Shown: positions 1 to 7,189 of the stretch, one piece after another
Position numbering within the stretch: the stretch's first letter is position 1
Layout of the letters: each line of letters starts with the position of its first letter
Source of the DNA: a virus
Reading direction: 5' to 3' (one strand)
Virus record (IMG/VR): IMGVR_UViG_3300043331_000538
Coordinates: 1 to 40,067 of that record
Length of the DNA stretch: 40,067 nt
The notes under the pieces: model-generated
What the model was told of the DNA's origin: nothing
Database searches by the model: none
Seen by the model: the letters and a program-made list of their open reading frames with translations, nothing else
Program-made: the position numbers and the translations under genes

Positions 1-392
1 AGATCTGCAGTTTTTTTGCCGCGATCGTCTAGCCCTTCGCGTTTTAACACTGCAGCATGTAAAGTGTTATGCAGCGCGGTTGTGGCTGCGTCTGTTGTCT
101 TATTCCAGCGAAAGCTTTCAAAGCCTTTTGCGCTCGCTGCGCCGCTGTTAATGTGAATAGATACGCAAATATCAGCGCCCCACGCGTTTGCTGCGTTGCT
201 GCGATCGTTTAATGAAGGATATGTGTCCCCAGTGCGCGAAAGCTTCACGTCTGCCCCTTCGTATTCGTTTAAAAGTATGTCGCGCGTTTTTAAAGAGATC
301 TGCAGCGTGACGTTTTTTTCTTGTAGTCCGTTTCCAGACGCCCCCGGATCTTTGCCGCCATGTCCCGGATCTATAAAAACTTTTTTAACCAT
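1..392 (-). CDS. N-acetylmuramoyl-L-alanine amidase (endolysin), cut by left window edge
   Basis: Reading leftward from an ATG at 392, the frame is open to base 1 for 130 codons. The N-terminus carries the Amidase_3 zinc motif DPGHGG (residues 8-13), the second ligand E25 in GLQEKN and the third ligand H80 in SIHIN, in the family's order and spacing. The last catalytic Glu and any cell-wall-binding domain lie outside the window. It would cut the amide bond between MurNAc and L-Ala in peptidoglycan at lysis. The ribosome-binding site AGAAGGGG stands 8 bases before the start. No signal peptide is visible, so release through the holin encoded just upstream (444-746) is expected. Family assignment is firm. 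Confidence 0.92.
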   Translation of the reverse strand, partial: MVKKVFIDPGHGGKDPGASGNGLQEKNVTLQISLKTRDILLNEYEGADVKLSRTGDTYPSLNDRSNAANAWGADICVSIHINSGAASAKGFESFRWNKTTDAATTALHNTLHAAVLKREGLDDRGKKTAD

Positions 393-443
393 TTTTTCAG
401 TCCCCTTCTGCCTAGTTTTTTAAGCAGCTGCAAAAGGATCCTT

Positions 444-746
444 TTAAATAGTCGGATCATCTGTTTTGTCCGGCGTTATTGCATGCGCGGTGCTTTTTGT
501 CGCGCTATAAAGTCCGCTGGCTGATAATCCATAAAGTATGCCAGATAAGATCGTGCCGCCTATGCTGCCAGTCGCGTTGGCTGTCGTGATAAAAGAGATC
601 AGCACGCCCAGTCCTAGACTGATAAAAGGCGCGAATTTTTCCATTTTCGGCGATAACATTTTAAAAAGTTGTGTGATTGCTACTACGATAGGCACTGCGG
701 CGGCGTTGTTTACTACGTCCGCGCTTGATAGAAAAGATAGATCCAT
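444..746 (-). CDS. Holin-like small membrane protein
   Basis: This 100-residue protein has hydrophobic stretches near residues 12-30, 38-56 and 62-82 and a short polar tail, fitting a phage holin that opens the cytoplasmic membrane for the endolysin. It lies directly upstream of the amidase and its start overlaps the stop of the preceding BhlA-like gene, so lysis functions are grouped at the distal end of the late operon. The repeated SIGGTILSGILYG-type small residues in the last segment suit helix packing in a pore. I rely on size, hydrophobicity and position; no diagnostic holin motif is visible. Confidence 0.7.
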   Translation of the reverse strand: MDLSFLSSADVVNNAAAVPIVVAITQLFKMLSPKMEKFAPFISLGLGVLISFITTANATGSIGGTILSGILYGLSASGLYSATKSTAHAITPDKTDDPTI

Positions 747-997
747 TATTCTTTCCGCCTTTCCAGTTCTTTGTCGATAAATACTTTCCAGATCGTAAGC
801 ATGGTTTTAAGATCGTTTCGCACTTCGCCGATTTGTTCTTGAATTTCTTTTTGCAGCTGATCATATTTCCGCGTCTGGCGTGCTTCGCGGATCCTGCTTT
901 CTCGTATATAAAAGATAAACAGGATCATAAAAAGCAGCGCGAAAGGCGTTTCACTTGTCGAAAATAGCTGGATAACTTCTTTAAAAAATTGATCCAT
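746..997 (-). CDS. BhlA/UviB-like holin or holin-related membrane protein
   Basis: The 83-residue protein has one transmembrane segment near residues 16-32 (PFALLFMILFIFYI), then RES and a charged helical tail with a coiled-coil look (QLQKEIQEQIGEV). An N-terminal anchor, an R-E pair just after the membrane and a basic C-terminal helix are the pattern of the BhlA/UviB bacteriocin-holin family. It overlaps the next gene by one base and stands between the tail-tip gene and the second holin, so the two probably act together, as holin and partner, in lysis. The split of roles between them is inference. Confidence 0.68.
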   Translation of the reverse strand: MDQFFKEVIQLFSTSETPFALLFMILFIFYIRESRIREARQTRKYDQLQKEIQEQIGEVRNDLKTMLTIWKVFIDKELERRKE

Positions 998-1042
998 AAT
1001 TATTCACTTTTGCAGCTTGTCTTTATTATCCTACGCAAGTTT

Positions 1043-4000
1043 TTATCCATGCGTGATCTCTAATGTGGCAGAAGCTAACATGCGCATATAGTTTCCAGTG
1101 TTGGATCCGTCATACAGCCATAAAGTCTTCGCTTTTCCATCTCTGAAAGCTTCGCCATAACTATTCGGTAAAGTTACCCATTTACGCTGCCCCCATGTGA
1201 AAGATTCTGCAGCCATGAAAGATCCTAGCAGTCCAGAAGGCGTTCCCTTGCTTGTGGCTGCATTATAGTAAAAGTGTGGCTTTCTGGCTGTATTATCGCC
1301 ATAGCCATTATATCTGGCAATAGAGATCCGCACTTTTGTAATAGGTCGATTTGTTCCGTCTGGATTTTTTAAAGCAGCAAAACTTCGCGTATTAAAAAAC
1401 CATGCGCCATACCAGATCGGCACGTCTGTAGGTCTTTTCCCTTGATAAAGATCTGTGGACGCCCAGCCGCCTTGCGAATACCACGCGCCATTATCATTAT
1501 TTGTCCATGTTGTTACTTTTGAAGCTGCATAGATCGGCTTTGCTGCGCCTGCGTCATATGTCCATGTTACAGAACAATAAGCGCCATTTGATAGATCCTT
1601 TTCTGCGCCTGCCGGATTTGAAGCATAGCCGCGTCCAGATCCGCCAGCATGTGACGCCCCAGATAAAATAATGCCTTTCGGATTTGATCCGGCGCATTGG
1701 TTTATATCCAGCTTTGATCCGTCATGTCCATAAGCTGCAGCGCTTTTACAGTTATAAGCTTCACAATAATAATTTTTTACATTGCAGCCCCACGAATTAT
1801 AGCCATAGCTGCAGACGTTATTCCCATTTAAAACAATGTCATAAAGATAAATAAAATTACTCATTGACATATAGATCACAGCGTCACTGGCGCTGTCGTC
1901 TTGTGCTACGATTTGCGCGCGTAAAGTGCTTGTATTTGCTGTTGATACGGTGCTGCCTTGAATAGTCGCTATATTTATTTCATTCATGCACTTATAGATC
2001 TGGATATTGCCTTTCATTATGTTGCTTTGTCCCAGTTCAATGCCGATCCTGCCGCCGCCGATTATGCCGCGAAAATATAAGTTTTCGATCCATGTTGTGC
2101 CAGTATTGATCACGCGAATATAAATATAATCGTTATTAAAAAATGGTATTCTGTCGATTGCTTCTTGAATAGTTTTAAGCGGCTGATCCTGCGTCAATCC
2201 AAAATTTTCATCATTTCCGTTTACTACGTCCACATAATAATTTAATGTGCCTAGCGCATTTCTTGTGACTATATTTGTATTTAGCGGCGCGTCTGTCAGT
2301 TCTAAAATAGATAATTCGTTAAAGCCTTTTGTTTCAGCATTAAGCTGCGTCACTAGCGCGCCTGTGTCGTCATAAATATTTAATTCACCATTTTGATAAA
2401 TAGGAATGGCGTCTATATTATAAGTCTTGAAAAGCGTTATATAGTCCACATTCAAAGTCAAGCTTGCATTTGATCCCACGCCAGCGCTTGAAAGGATCGA
2501 AAAGCGGCAGGCGCCATCTGCATTAATATAATTTGCAGGATCCGGCAGCAGCAAAGACACGTTTTGATCTGCGCTGCCATCAAAAGTCACAGTCGTTGTG
2601 TCGTCCCACCAGCCTGTTATATAATTAAAAGCTTTCATGGAAAAGCCGCCGCCAGCTTTGCCCCCTACGATCAATTCCATAGACGCCAGATCCACAGGAT
2701 CTATGACAAAGTATGGCATGTATTGGATCCGCGTATTTACTGCAGTTGAAGCGCCTGTGTATGTGAAAGATCGTCCGGCGCTCGTTTCCACATATTCGCC
2801 AGATACTGCGCTATCATAAAGCGTTGTCCAGTTCACGCCATCTGTGCTTATTTCTGTTTTATTGCCATGAAAAGTCCGTCCATCTAAGTAATAATGAATT
2901 ATTTGTATTGTATCTATGTCCATAATGGATCCTAGATCTATTTGTGCATACCAGCTGCCAGTCACGCCAATATATCCATAAGTTGTGTCGGATCCGTCTG
3001 TGATATTGGCTGCATTTGTTAAGGTTCCATTACTTGTCGGCGTTTTCCCTTGTGCTTTGTCTACGCCGCCCACGATCGCTTTTATGGCGTTCCAGTATGC
3101 GAAAGCATTTGCTGTGGATCCGTTTACCCAGTTTCTAACATAGCGCACAGAAAAGCGCGTTCTGTTGGTGATCGTTTTTGTAAGCTGCAGCCCATCTGCA
3201 TTAATGGCAGCGCCTTGATAGTCTGCTGTCGTCACTTCTGCAGTCGGTATGTCTTCGACTGTAAAGCTAGTCAGATAAGTGATCTTGCGTGTGGCGTCCG
3301 CGTCCCCAGCTGCTTTGCCTTCAAAAGTGACTGGCGTTGTTTCGGTTCGCGGCTCATAGCCGATCAGCTGTCCGCCCAGCGTTAAAGTGCCGCCCTGTGC
3401 TGTGTCCCATTTTAAAAAGCCTGTTTCGACTAGATCCGCCAGAAAGCCTTCGCCAGTGCCGAAAGTCCGCCAGTTATATTCCCCAGCTTGAAAGTCATAA
3501 GAGTTCGCCAGCGCCAGCACGCCTGCTGCCAGCTTTAAAGCGCCGCCCATTTTCCCTTCTGGATCTTCTTCTATTAAAATTCCGTCTGTATCTGAAAAAG
3601 TTACAGTGCTATTGCCGCCTTTCATGCCTTCCAGCACTGCTTGCATGTCGTCTTCCAGCCAGTCTGTATAAATAATGTCGCCTTTTTGGATCGCGTTGCC
3701 CACTGCTTCTTCTAGCTTGTCGATCCGCGCCACAGGATCTGCTACAGTGCCGCCAGCTGTCAAAGCGCTGCCGCCGCCGCCTGTGTAATTTGCTTGAAAA
3801 GTTTCCAGCGTCAATTCTGTGTTTTCTTTTTCGACTAGATCATGCTTGATTTCTAAGCAGCGCGCCTGTTTTTGCAGCCCTAGTTCATCATCTATCACGC
3901 CCACTGTGTCGCCCAGATAAACAATTTTATACAGCTTGCCTTCTAGCGCTGAAAGATCCAGCACTTTTATTCCATAGCTGACGACTGGCTCATTTACAGC

Positions 4001-5458
4001 CTGCAGCGCGTCCCATGTTGCCTGCAGCAGCTTTCCGGCGTCTGTGATCTCTGTATTTACATAAAAGCCCCACTTGTGCCGCCTTGTGCCTGTGACGCGA
4101 TCATAAAAACCGTAAAGATCACGCGCTGGCTTGTCTTCCACATAGTTTTGATTGATCGGCTTTGACACTGGATTTGTCGGCACGTTCCAAACTACGTCAG
4201 TGAAATAGAGTTCGTCCGCATATTCGCTGCCAGTTGTTTGCTGCTGTTCTGGCGGCAGATCTGGATTATTAAAAGGCGTCAAGTTCCCTGCTTCCAGTTT
4301 AGCTGCTGCCCAGTAAAGCTTTGTTGTGCCTGCGGTTGTACTAAGCACACGCGCTTCTAGCATAGCTTTTGCCAGATCTTTTGGGCTTGTGGCGCTTATG
4401 TCAATTCTTGTCCAGACATTTGCTGCCACAGATACATTTTTGTAATATGTTGAAGCTGCTTTGCCGCTTGTCGGATAAAAATATAAATAAATAGCGACTG
4501 TCTTTGCTTCATTGCATTTTACATAAATAGATCCAGTATATTTCGTCAAAGCTTTGATATTTACTTTTTGATAAGCTGTATTGATATACATATAACTAGC
4601 ATTTGCGCCCATTTGTGTAGCAGAAAAGCTATGCGCGATTCCTGTTACTGCTGGCAGATCCGCTTCTAGTGCTTCTGTGACGGTTCCAGAAGTCGCGCCG
4701 CTTTTAAGGTCGTCCAGTTCCAGCGGATCTTGTTGGTGCTGCCCTAACATATTGACGTTCCAGTTTGCAGTCGATTCCTGCTGCTGCGGCTGATCAGCTG
4801 GCTTTTTCCCTACGCCGATTAATGCTGTTTTTACATTTGTGCTGTCGATCGTGCGCGTGACGCCGATTAAATCTGTTTGCCAGACAAAGCGCCGCCCTGC
4901 CCATGCGCCCATTTGATAAGATAAATTGATCTTTCTTTCTGTGATCTGTCCGCCTGTGATCGTAAAGCTGTAATAGATTTCTAACTGCCATGTCGTGATC
5001 AGCTGCTTTAATGCTGCCAGCTTGTCAGTATTGTGCATTTTAAGATCATTTGTGGCGCCTAGACTATTGATCGTTCCAGCTGTCCAGCGTGTGCCTATTA
5101 AAAGATCCGGCAGCACAAATTCTGCGTCCTCGCTTTTATAGTCCACAGTTTCCAGCTTTTCGTCTGCCAGTTCGCGGATCGCATGCGCGCAAGTGATCTG
5201 CAGCGTATTTTCTGGCTTTAATTCTTCGCGCTCTGTTATTATGAAAAGTTCCCAGCTGCCATTGTCACGCTGCACAGCTGCACTGTCGCCAGCTAGGATC
5301 TGCGCTGCTTTGCTATGATCCAGCGGCACTTCAAATTCCAGTGTATAATCTCCGTTGATAACTTCGTGCATGGTTGCGCTGATTACTGGCAGCGCGCTTG
5401 TATTATCATTTGTGGCAATTAATTTCAGCCGATCATCTGCCCCAAAAATATATATCAA
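1043..5458 (-). CDS. Tail-tip protein: prophage endopeptidase scaffold with carbohydrate-binding and beta-helix regions
   Basis: At 1471 residues this is the largest protein in the window. Residues 1-220 and about 410-560 match the phage minor structural/Prophage_tail endopeptidase scaffold (LIGVGK near 213-218, then FTDVVWNVP, VEDKPA and YGFYDRVTGTRR). That scaffold is interrupted at about 221-408 by a beta-rich module bordered by Gln-rich linkers, resembling CBM4/9-type domains. Residues about 770-920 look like an F5/8 type C (discoidin) domain, with NITDGSDTTYGY and a WYAQIDLGS core. From about 1085 (YYVDVVNGNDENFG, then PLKTIQEAID) a parallel beta-helix adhesin region begins. It probably binds host surface glycans at the tail tip. 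The start is TTG at 5458 with AAGGGGGC 8 bases before it. A strong terminator lies just upstream. Confidence 0.85.
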   Translation of the reverse strand: MIYIFGADDRLKLIATNDNTSALPVISATMHEVINGDYTLEFEVPLDHSKAAQILAGDSAAVQRDNGSWELFIITEREELKPENTLQITCAHAIRELADEKLETVDYKSEDAEFVLPDLLIGTRWTAGTINSLGATNDLKMHNTDKLAALKQLITTWQLEIYYSFTITGGQITERKINLSYQMGAWAGRRFVWQTDLIGVTRTIDSTNVKTALIGVGKKPADQPQQQESTANWNVNMLGQHQQDPLELDDLKSGATSGTVTEALEADLPAVTGIAHSFSATQMGANASYMYINTAYQKVNIKALTKYTGSIYVKCNEAKTVAIYLYFYPTSGKAASTYYKNVSVAANVWTRIDISATSPKDLAKAMLEARVLSTTAGTTKLYWAAAKLEAGNLTPFNNPDLPPEQQQTTGSEYADELYFTDVVWNVPTNPVSKPINQNYVEDKPARDLYGFYDRVTGTRRHKWGFYVNTEITDAGKLLQATWDALQAVNEPVVSYGIKVLDLSALEGKLYKIVYLGDTVGVIDDELGLQKQARCLEIKHDLVEKENTELTLETFQANYTGGGGSALTAGGTVADPVARIDKLEEAVGNAIQKGDIIYTDWLEDDMQAVLEGMKGGNSTVTFSDTDGILIEEDPEGKMGGALKLAAGVLALANSYDFQAGEYNWRTFGTGEGFLADLVETGFLKWDTAQGGTLTLGGQLIGYEPRTETTPVTFEGKAAGDADATRKITYLTSFTVEDIPTAEVTTADYQGAAINADGLQLTKTITNRTRFSVRYVRNWVNGSTANAFAYWNAIKAIVGGVDKAQGKTPTSNGTLTNAANITDGSDTTYGYIGVTGSWYAQIDLGSIMDIDTIQIIHYYLDGRTFHGNKTEISTDGVNWTTLYDSAVSGEYVETSAGRSFTYTGASTAVNTRIQYMPYFVIDPVDLASMELIVGGKAGGGFSMKAFNYITGWWDDTTTVTFDGSADQNVSLLLPDPANYINADGACRFSILSSAGVGSNASLTLNVDYITLFKTYNIDAIPIYQNGELNIYDDTGALVTQLNAETKGFNELSILELTDAPLNTNIVTRNALGTLNYYVDVVNGNDENFGLTQDQPLKTIQEAIDRIPFFNNDYIYIRVINTGTTWIENLYFRGIIGGGRIGIELGQSNIMKGNIQIYKCMNEINIATIQGSTVSTANTSTLRAQIVAQDDSASDAVIYMSMSNFIYLYDIVLNGNNVCSYGYNSWGCNVKNYYCEAYNCKSAAAYGHDGSKLDINQCAGSNPKGIILSGASHAGGSGRGYASNPAGAEKDLSNGAYCSVTWTYDAGAAKPIYAASKVTTWTNNDNGAWYSQGGWASTDLYQGKRPTDVPIWYGAWFFNTRSFAALKNPDGTNRPITKVRISIARYNGYGDNTARKPHFYYNAATSKGTPSGLLGSFMAAESFTWGQRKWVTLPNSYGEAFRDGKAKTLWLYDGSNTGNYMRMLASATLEITHG

Positions 5459-5476
5459 TGGTATAAGCCCCCTTAA

Positions 5477-5520
5477 TAAAAAAATCGCTGTAAATAGCCT
5501 TTATTAGCTTTTACAGCGAT
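5477..5520 (-). terminator. Intrinsic terminator upstream of the tail-tip gene
   Basis: Perfect 11-bp stem (ATCGCTGTAAA pairing with TTTACAGCGAT), 15-base loop, then seven or eight T on the minus strand. It lies inside the late gene run, between the 114-residue membrane protein and the tail-tip gene, so late transcription must read through it or restart. Confidence 0.85.
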
Positions 5521-5528
5521 CCTTATTT

Positions 5529-5873
5529 TTAGCGCCGATCTTCTCTGTCTCTTGTTCTTACTCTGGCAAAGCGCCAAACAAAAAAGATTACTGATCCGAT
5601 TATGGCAGCCCATAGCAGCCAGCTAAAATCAAAATGGTGCTGCGGCGTTGCTACATGTCCATTATTGATCGTGCTGTCTTCGACTTCGATTGTCTTTGTC
5701 TGTGTTTCCTTCTGGCGCGGCGTTTCGATTACTTGCTTTTCAGTTCGCACTTTGTCGCCATCTGGCTGCACTTCTTCTTTGACTTGTTTTTCTACTGTGT
5801 TTTTATCTGCAGCTACGATCCAAATTTCTTCGCCTTGAAAATAAGCTGGCAGATCTTTTTCTGCTAATGCCAT
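5529..5873 (-). CDS. Single-pass membrane protein in the tail gene cluster, unknown function
   Basis: The 114-residue protein has a short N-terminal segment (MALAEKDLPAYFQGEE), a charged Lys/Glu/Thr-rich middle (about 25-70), one transmembrane helix near residues 83-101 (WLLWAAIIGSVIFFVW) and an Arg/Asp-rich tail. There is no signal peptide, so the N-terminus may lie outside only if the tail is cytoplasmic by the positive-inside rule. Its start overlaps the stop of the 46-residue gene upstream, placing it in the late operon. I do not recognise the family. Membrane proteins at this position might act in lysis or superinfection exclusion; the sequence does not decide. Confidence 0.75.
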   Translation of the reverse strand: MALAEKDLPAYFQGEEIWIVAADKNTVEKQVKEEVQPDGDKVRTEKQVIETPRQKETQTKTIEVEDSTINNGHVATPQHHFDFSWLLWAAIIGSVIFFVWRFARVRTRDREDRR

Positions 5874-6004
5874 TTCTTTTTCCCAGCCCTTCTAATTTCA
5901 TATACGATCCAAACTGTCTGCAGTGAAAAAATTATCCAGCCAGTTATATGACTTGTAAGAAAAAATTTTAGCCAGCGATCTGTAAAAAGTTCTGGACGTT
6001 TCAT
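5864..6004 (-). CDS. 46-residue membrane protein
   Basis: Short frame from ATG at 6004 (MKRPELFTDRWLKFF) with one transmembrane segment, about residues 12-36, and a basic C-terminus ending RRAGKKKWH. It starts 9 bases after the GIY-YIG gene stops, and its stop overlaps the start of the next gene, the tight packing seen through this operon. Length is below common annotation cutoffs. Function is unknown. Confidence 0.62.
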   Translation of the reverse strand: MKRPELFTDRWLKFFLTSHITGWIIFSLQTVWIVYEIRRAGKKKWH

Positions 6005-6012
6005 CAAGCGCA

Positions 6013-6303
6013 TTAATAAAACGCCTTTTGTTTATTTTCTGTTGGTTTCAGATCGTTGATCATGCTTGTTTCGTAAATTTCGCGCTGGTATGGATCCGCA
6101 ATATAGCAGACTGCAAAAAATTTGCTGCCGCTGATCTCTGACATGCTTTGTGGTATGCGCGTTTTAAGATCGTCACTTTGTCCCACATAAAGCAGCTTGT
6201 AGTCTTGATCATAAAGCAGATAAATGCCGCCTTTAAGGCTTTCGATTTGTTCCAGATCGTCTGTCGCTGGCGTTGGTTCTGGATTGCTTATGTTTATAGT
6301 CAT
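6013..6303 (-). CDS. Small GIY-YIG nuclease-domain protein
   Basis: From ATG at 6303 the product has 96 residues. G26-I27-Y28 and Y39-V40-G41 form the GIY and YIG halves, R49 follows in DLKTRI, E78 is the metal-binding Glu in YETSMI, and N90 closes the LKPTEN motif, so the catalytic set looks complete. No DNA-targeting domain is fused. GAAAGGAAG stands 7 bases before this ATG, which is why I prefer it to the ATG 39 bases further upstream. The gene lies between the distal tail protein and the tail-tip protein. A free-standing homing-type nuclease or an anti-competitor nuclease are both possible; the domain call is firm, the role is not. Confidence 0.8.
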   Translation of the reverse strand: MTINISNPEPTPATDDLEQIESLKGGIYLLYDQDYKLLYVGQSDDLKTRIPQSMSEISGSKFFAVCYIADPYQREIYETSMINDLKPTENKQKAFY

Positions 6304-6406
6304 CTTCTTCTTCCTTTCTGATTCGATACATAGCATATACAATGCAGCAAAAGATCAGAAAAGCTGCGCCTATGACACGCAAGCCGCCTGCCCAAAAATC
6401 CCACAT
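6233..6406 (-). CDS. 57-residue membrane protein overlapping the GIY-YIG gene
   Basis: An ATG 3 bases after the distal tail protein stop opens a 57-codon frame (MWDFWAGGLRVIGAAFL) with one transmembrane segment near residues 9-27 and a charged, Ser/Arg-rich tail. The last 71 bases overlap the GIY-YIG coding region in another frame. AGAAAGGT 10 bases upstream can serve as ribosome-binding site. Position and hydrophobic profile support a real gene; the overlap makes it less certain. Function is unknown. Confidence 0.5.
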   Translation of the reverse strand: MWDFWAGGLRVIGAAFLIFCCIVYAMYRIRKEEEDDYKHKQSRTNASDRRSGTNRKP

Positions 6407-6409
6407 ATT

Positions 6410-7189
6410 TTATCTATACCTTTCTGTAAAGTCCACGCGCGCTGTGATCGCATTTGCGCCCAGTCCTGCGCCTGTGACTGTCATAGGATAAGTGCTGCCG
6501 CCTGCAAAGCCTACAAAGCGGCTGTCCATTGAAAGATAAGGCAGCAAAGACACGCCGCTGCTCTCCTTATAAATTTCTGCTTTTTTGGTGTCAATTATGA
6601 AAGCTTCATTTGCATTTAAGGTCAGTCCAGAAAGATAGATCTTTACGCCTGCATAATTTAGGGTAAAATCTGTCAAAGCCACAGGCGGCACGATCCGAAA
6701 AGAAGGAAAAGTCGGCGCTGTGCCGCCATTAGTCAAGGTCAAAGCATTGCTAGTGAAAAATAGCTGCCGCGCTGTGTCTGAATATGCCCACGCTTCCGGC
6801 GCTACAAATTCCAGCGTCACTTCGCTGATCGCTGCTTCTTCGTCCAGTTCGGTGCTTCCACGAAAAAAACTTTTATAGATCCTGTTTTTTTCGTCCGAAA
6901 AATAAAGATCTTTGGCTGTGCCATCTACATTCGCATTATAAAGCCAGACTGCGATCGTTCGGATCTTTGATCTAAGATCTATTAAGTCATTTCCAAAGAT
7001 CGCAAAGCCTATTTTAAATTCAGCTGCCCCCACGTCACGAAAGGCGCCAGCTTTTTGCGGTATATAAATTCCAGTCCGGCGCGGCACTTTTACTTCTATG
7101 TTGTCAAGATCCGGCAGCATAGTGCGTTCGATCTTTGTTACATAGCCATAAGTCCGGCTGTCCACGCCATTAAAAAAGAAATAGCGCAT
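6410..7189 (-). CDS. Distal tail protein (Dit family)
   Basis: The 259-residue protein begins MRYFFFNGVDSRTYG, the usual opening of Sipho_tail/Dit proteins, followed by a belt-type beta domain and a C-terminal galectin-like half (FVAPEAWAYSD near residue 128, then SFRIVPPVAL and LTLTNGG). Dit forms the hexameric hub joining the tail tube to the tip and receptor-binding device. It directly follows the tape measure gene, overlapping by one base, and precedes the tail-tip protein, the order seen in many siphophages of low-GC Gram-positives. Length is normal for the family. Confidence 0.88.
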   Translation of the reverse strand: MRYFFFNGVDSRTYGYVTKIERTMLPDLDNIEVKVPRRTGIYIPQKAGAFRDVGAAEFKIGFAIFGNDLIDLRSKIRTIAVWLYNANVDGTAKDLYFSDEKNRIYKSFFRGSTELDEEAAISEVTLEFVAPEAWAYSDTARQLFFTSNALTLTNGGTAPTFPSFRIVPPVALTDFTLNYAGVKIYLSGLTLNANEAFIIDTKKAEIYKESSGVSLLPYLSMDSRFVGFAGGSTYPMTVTGAGLGANAITARVDFTERYR

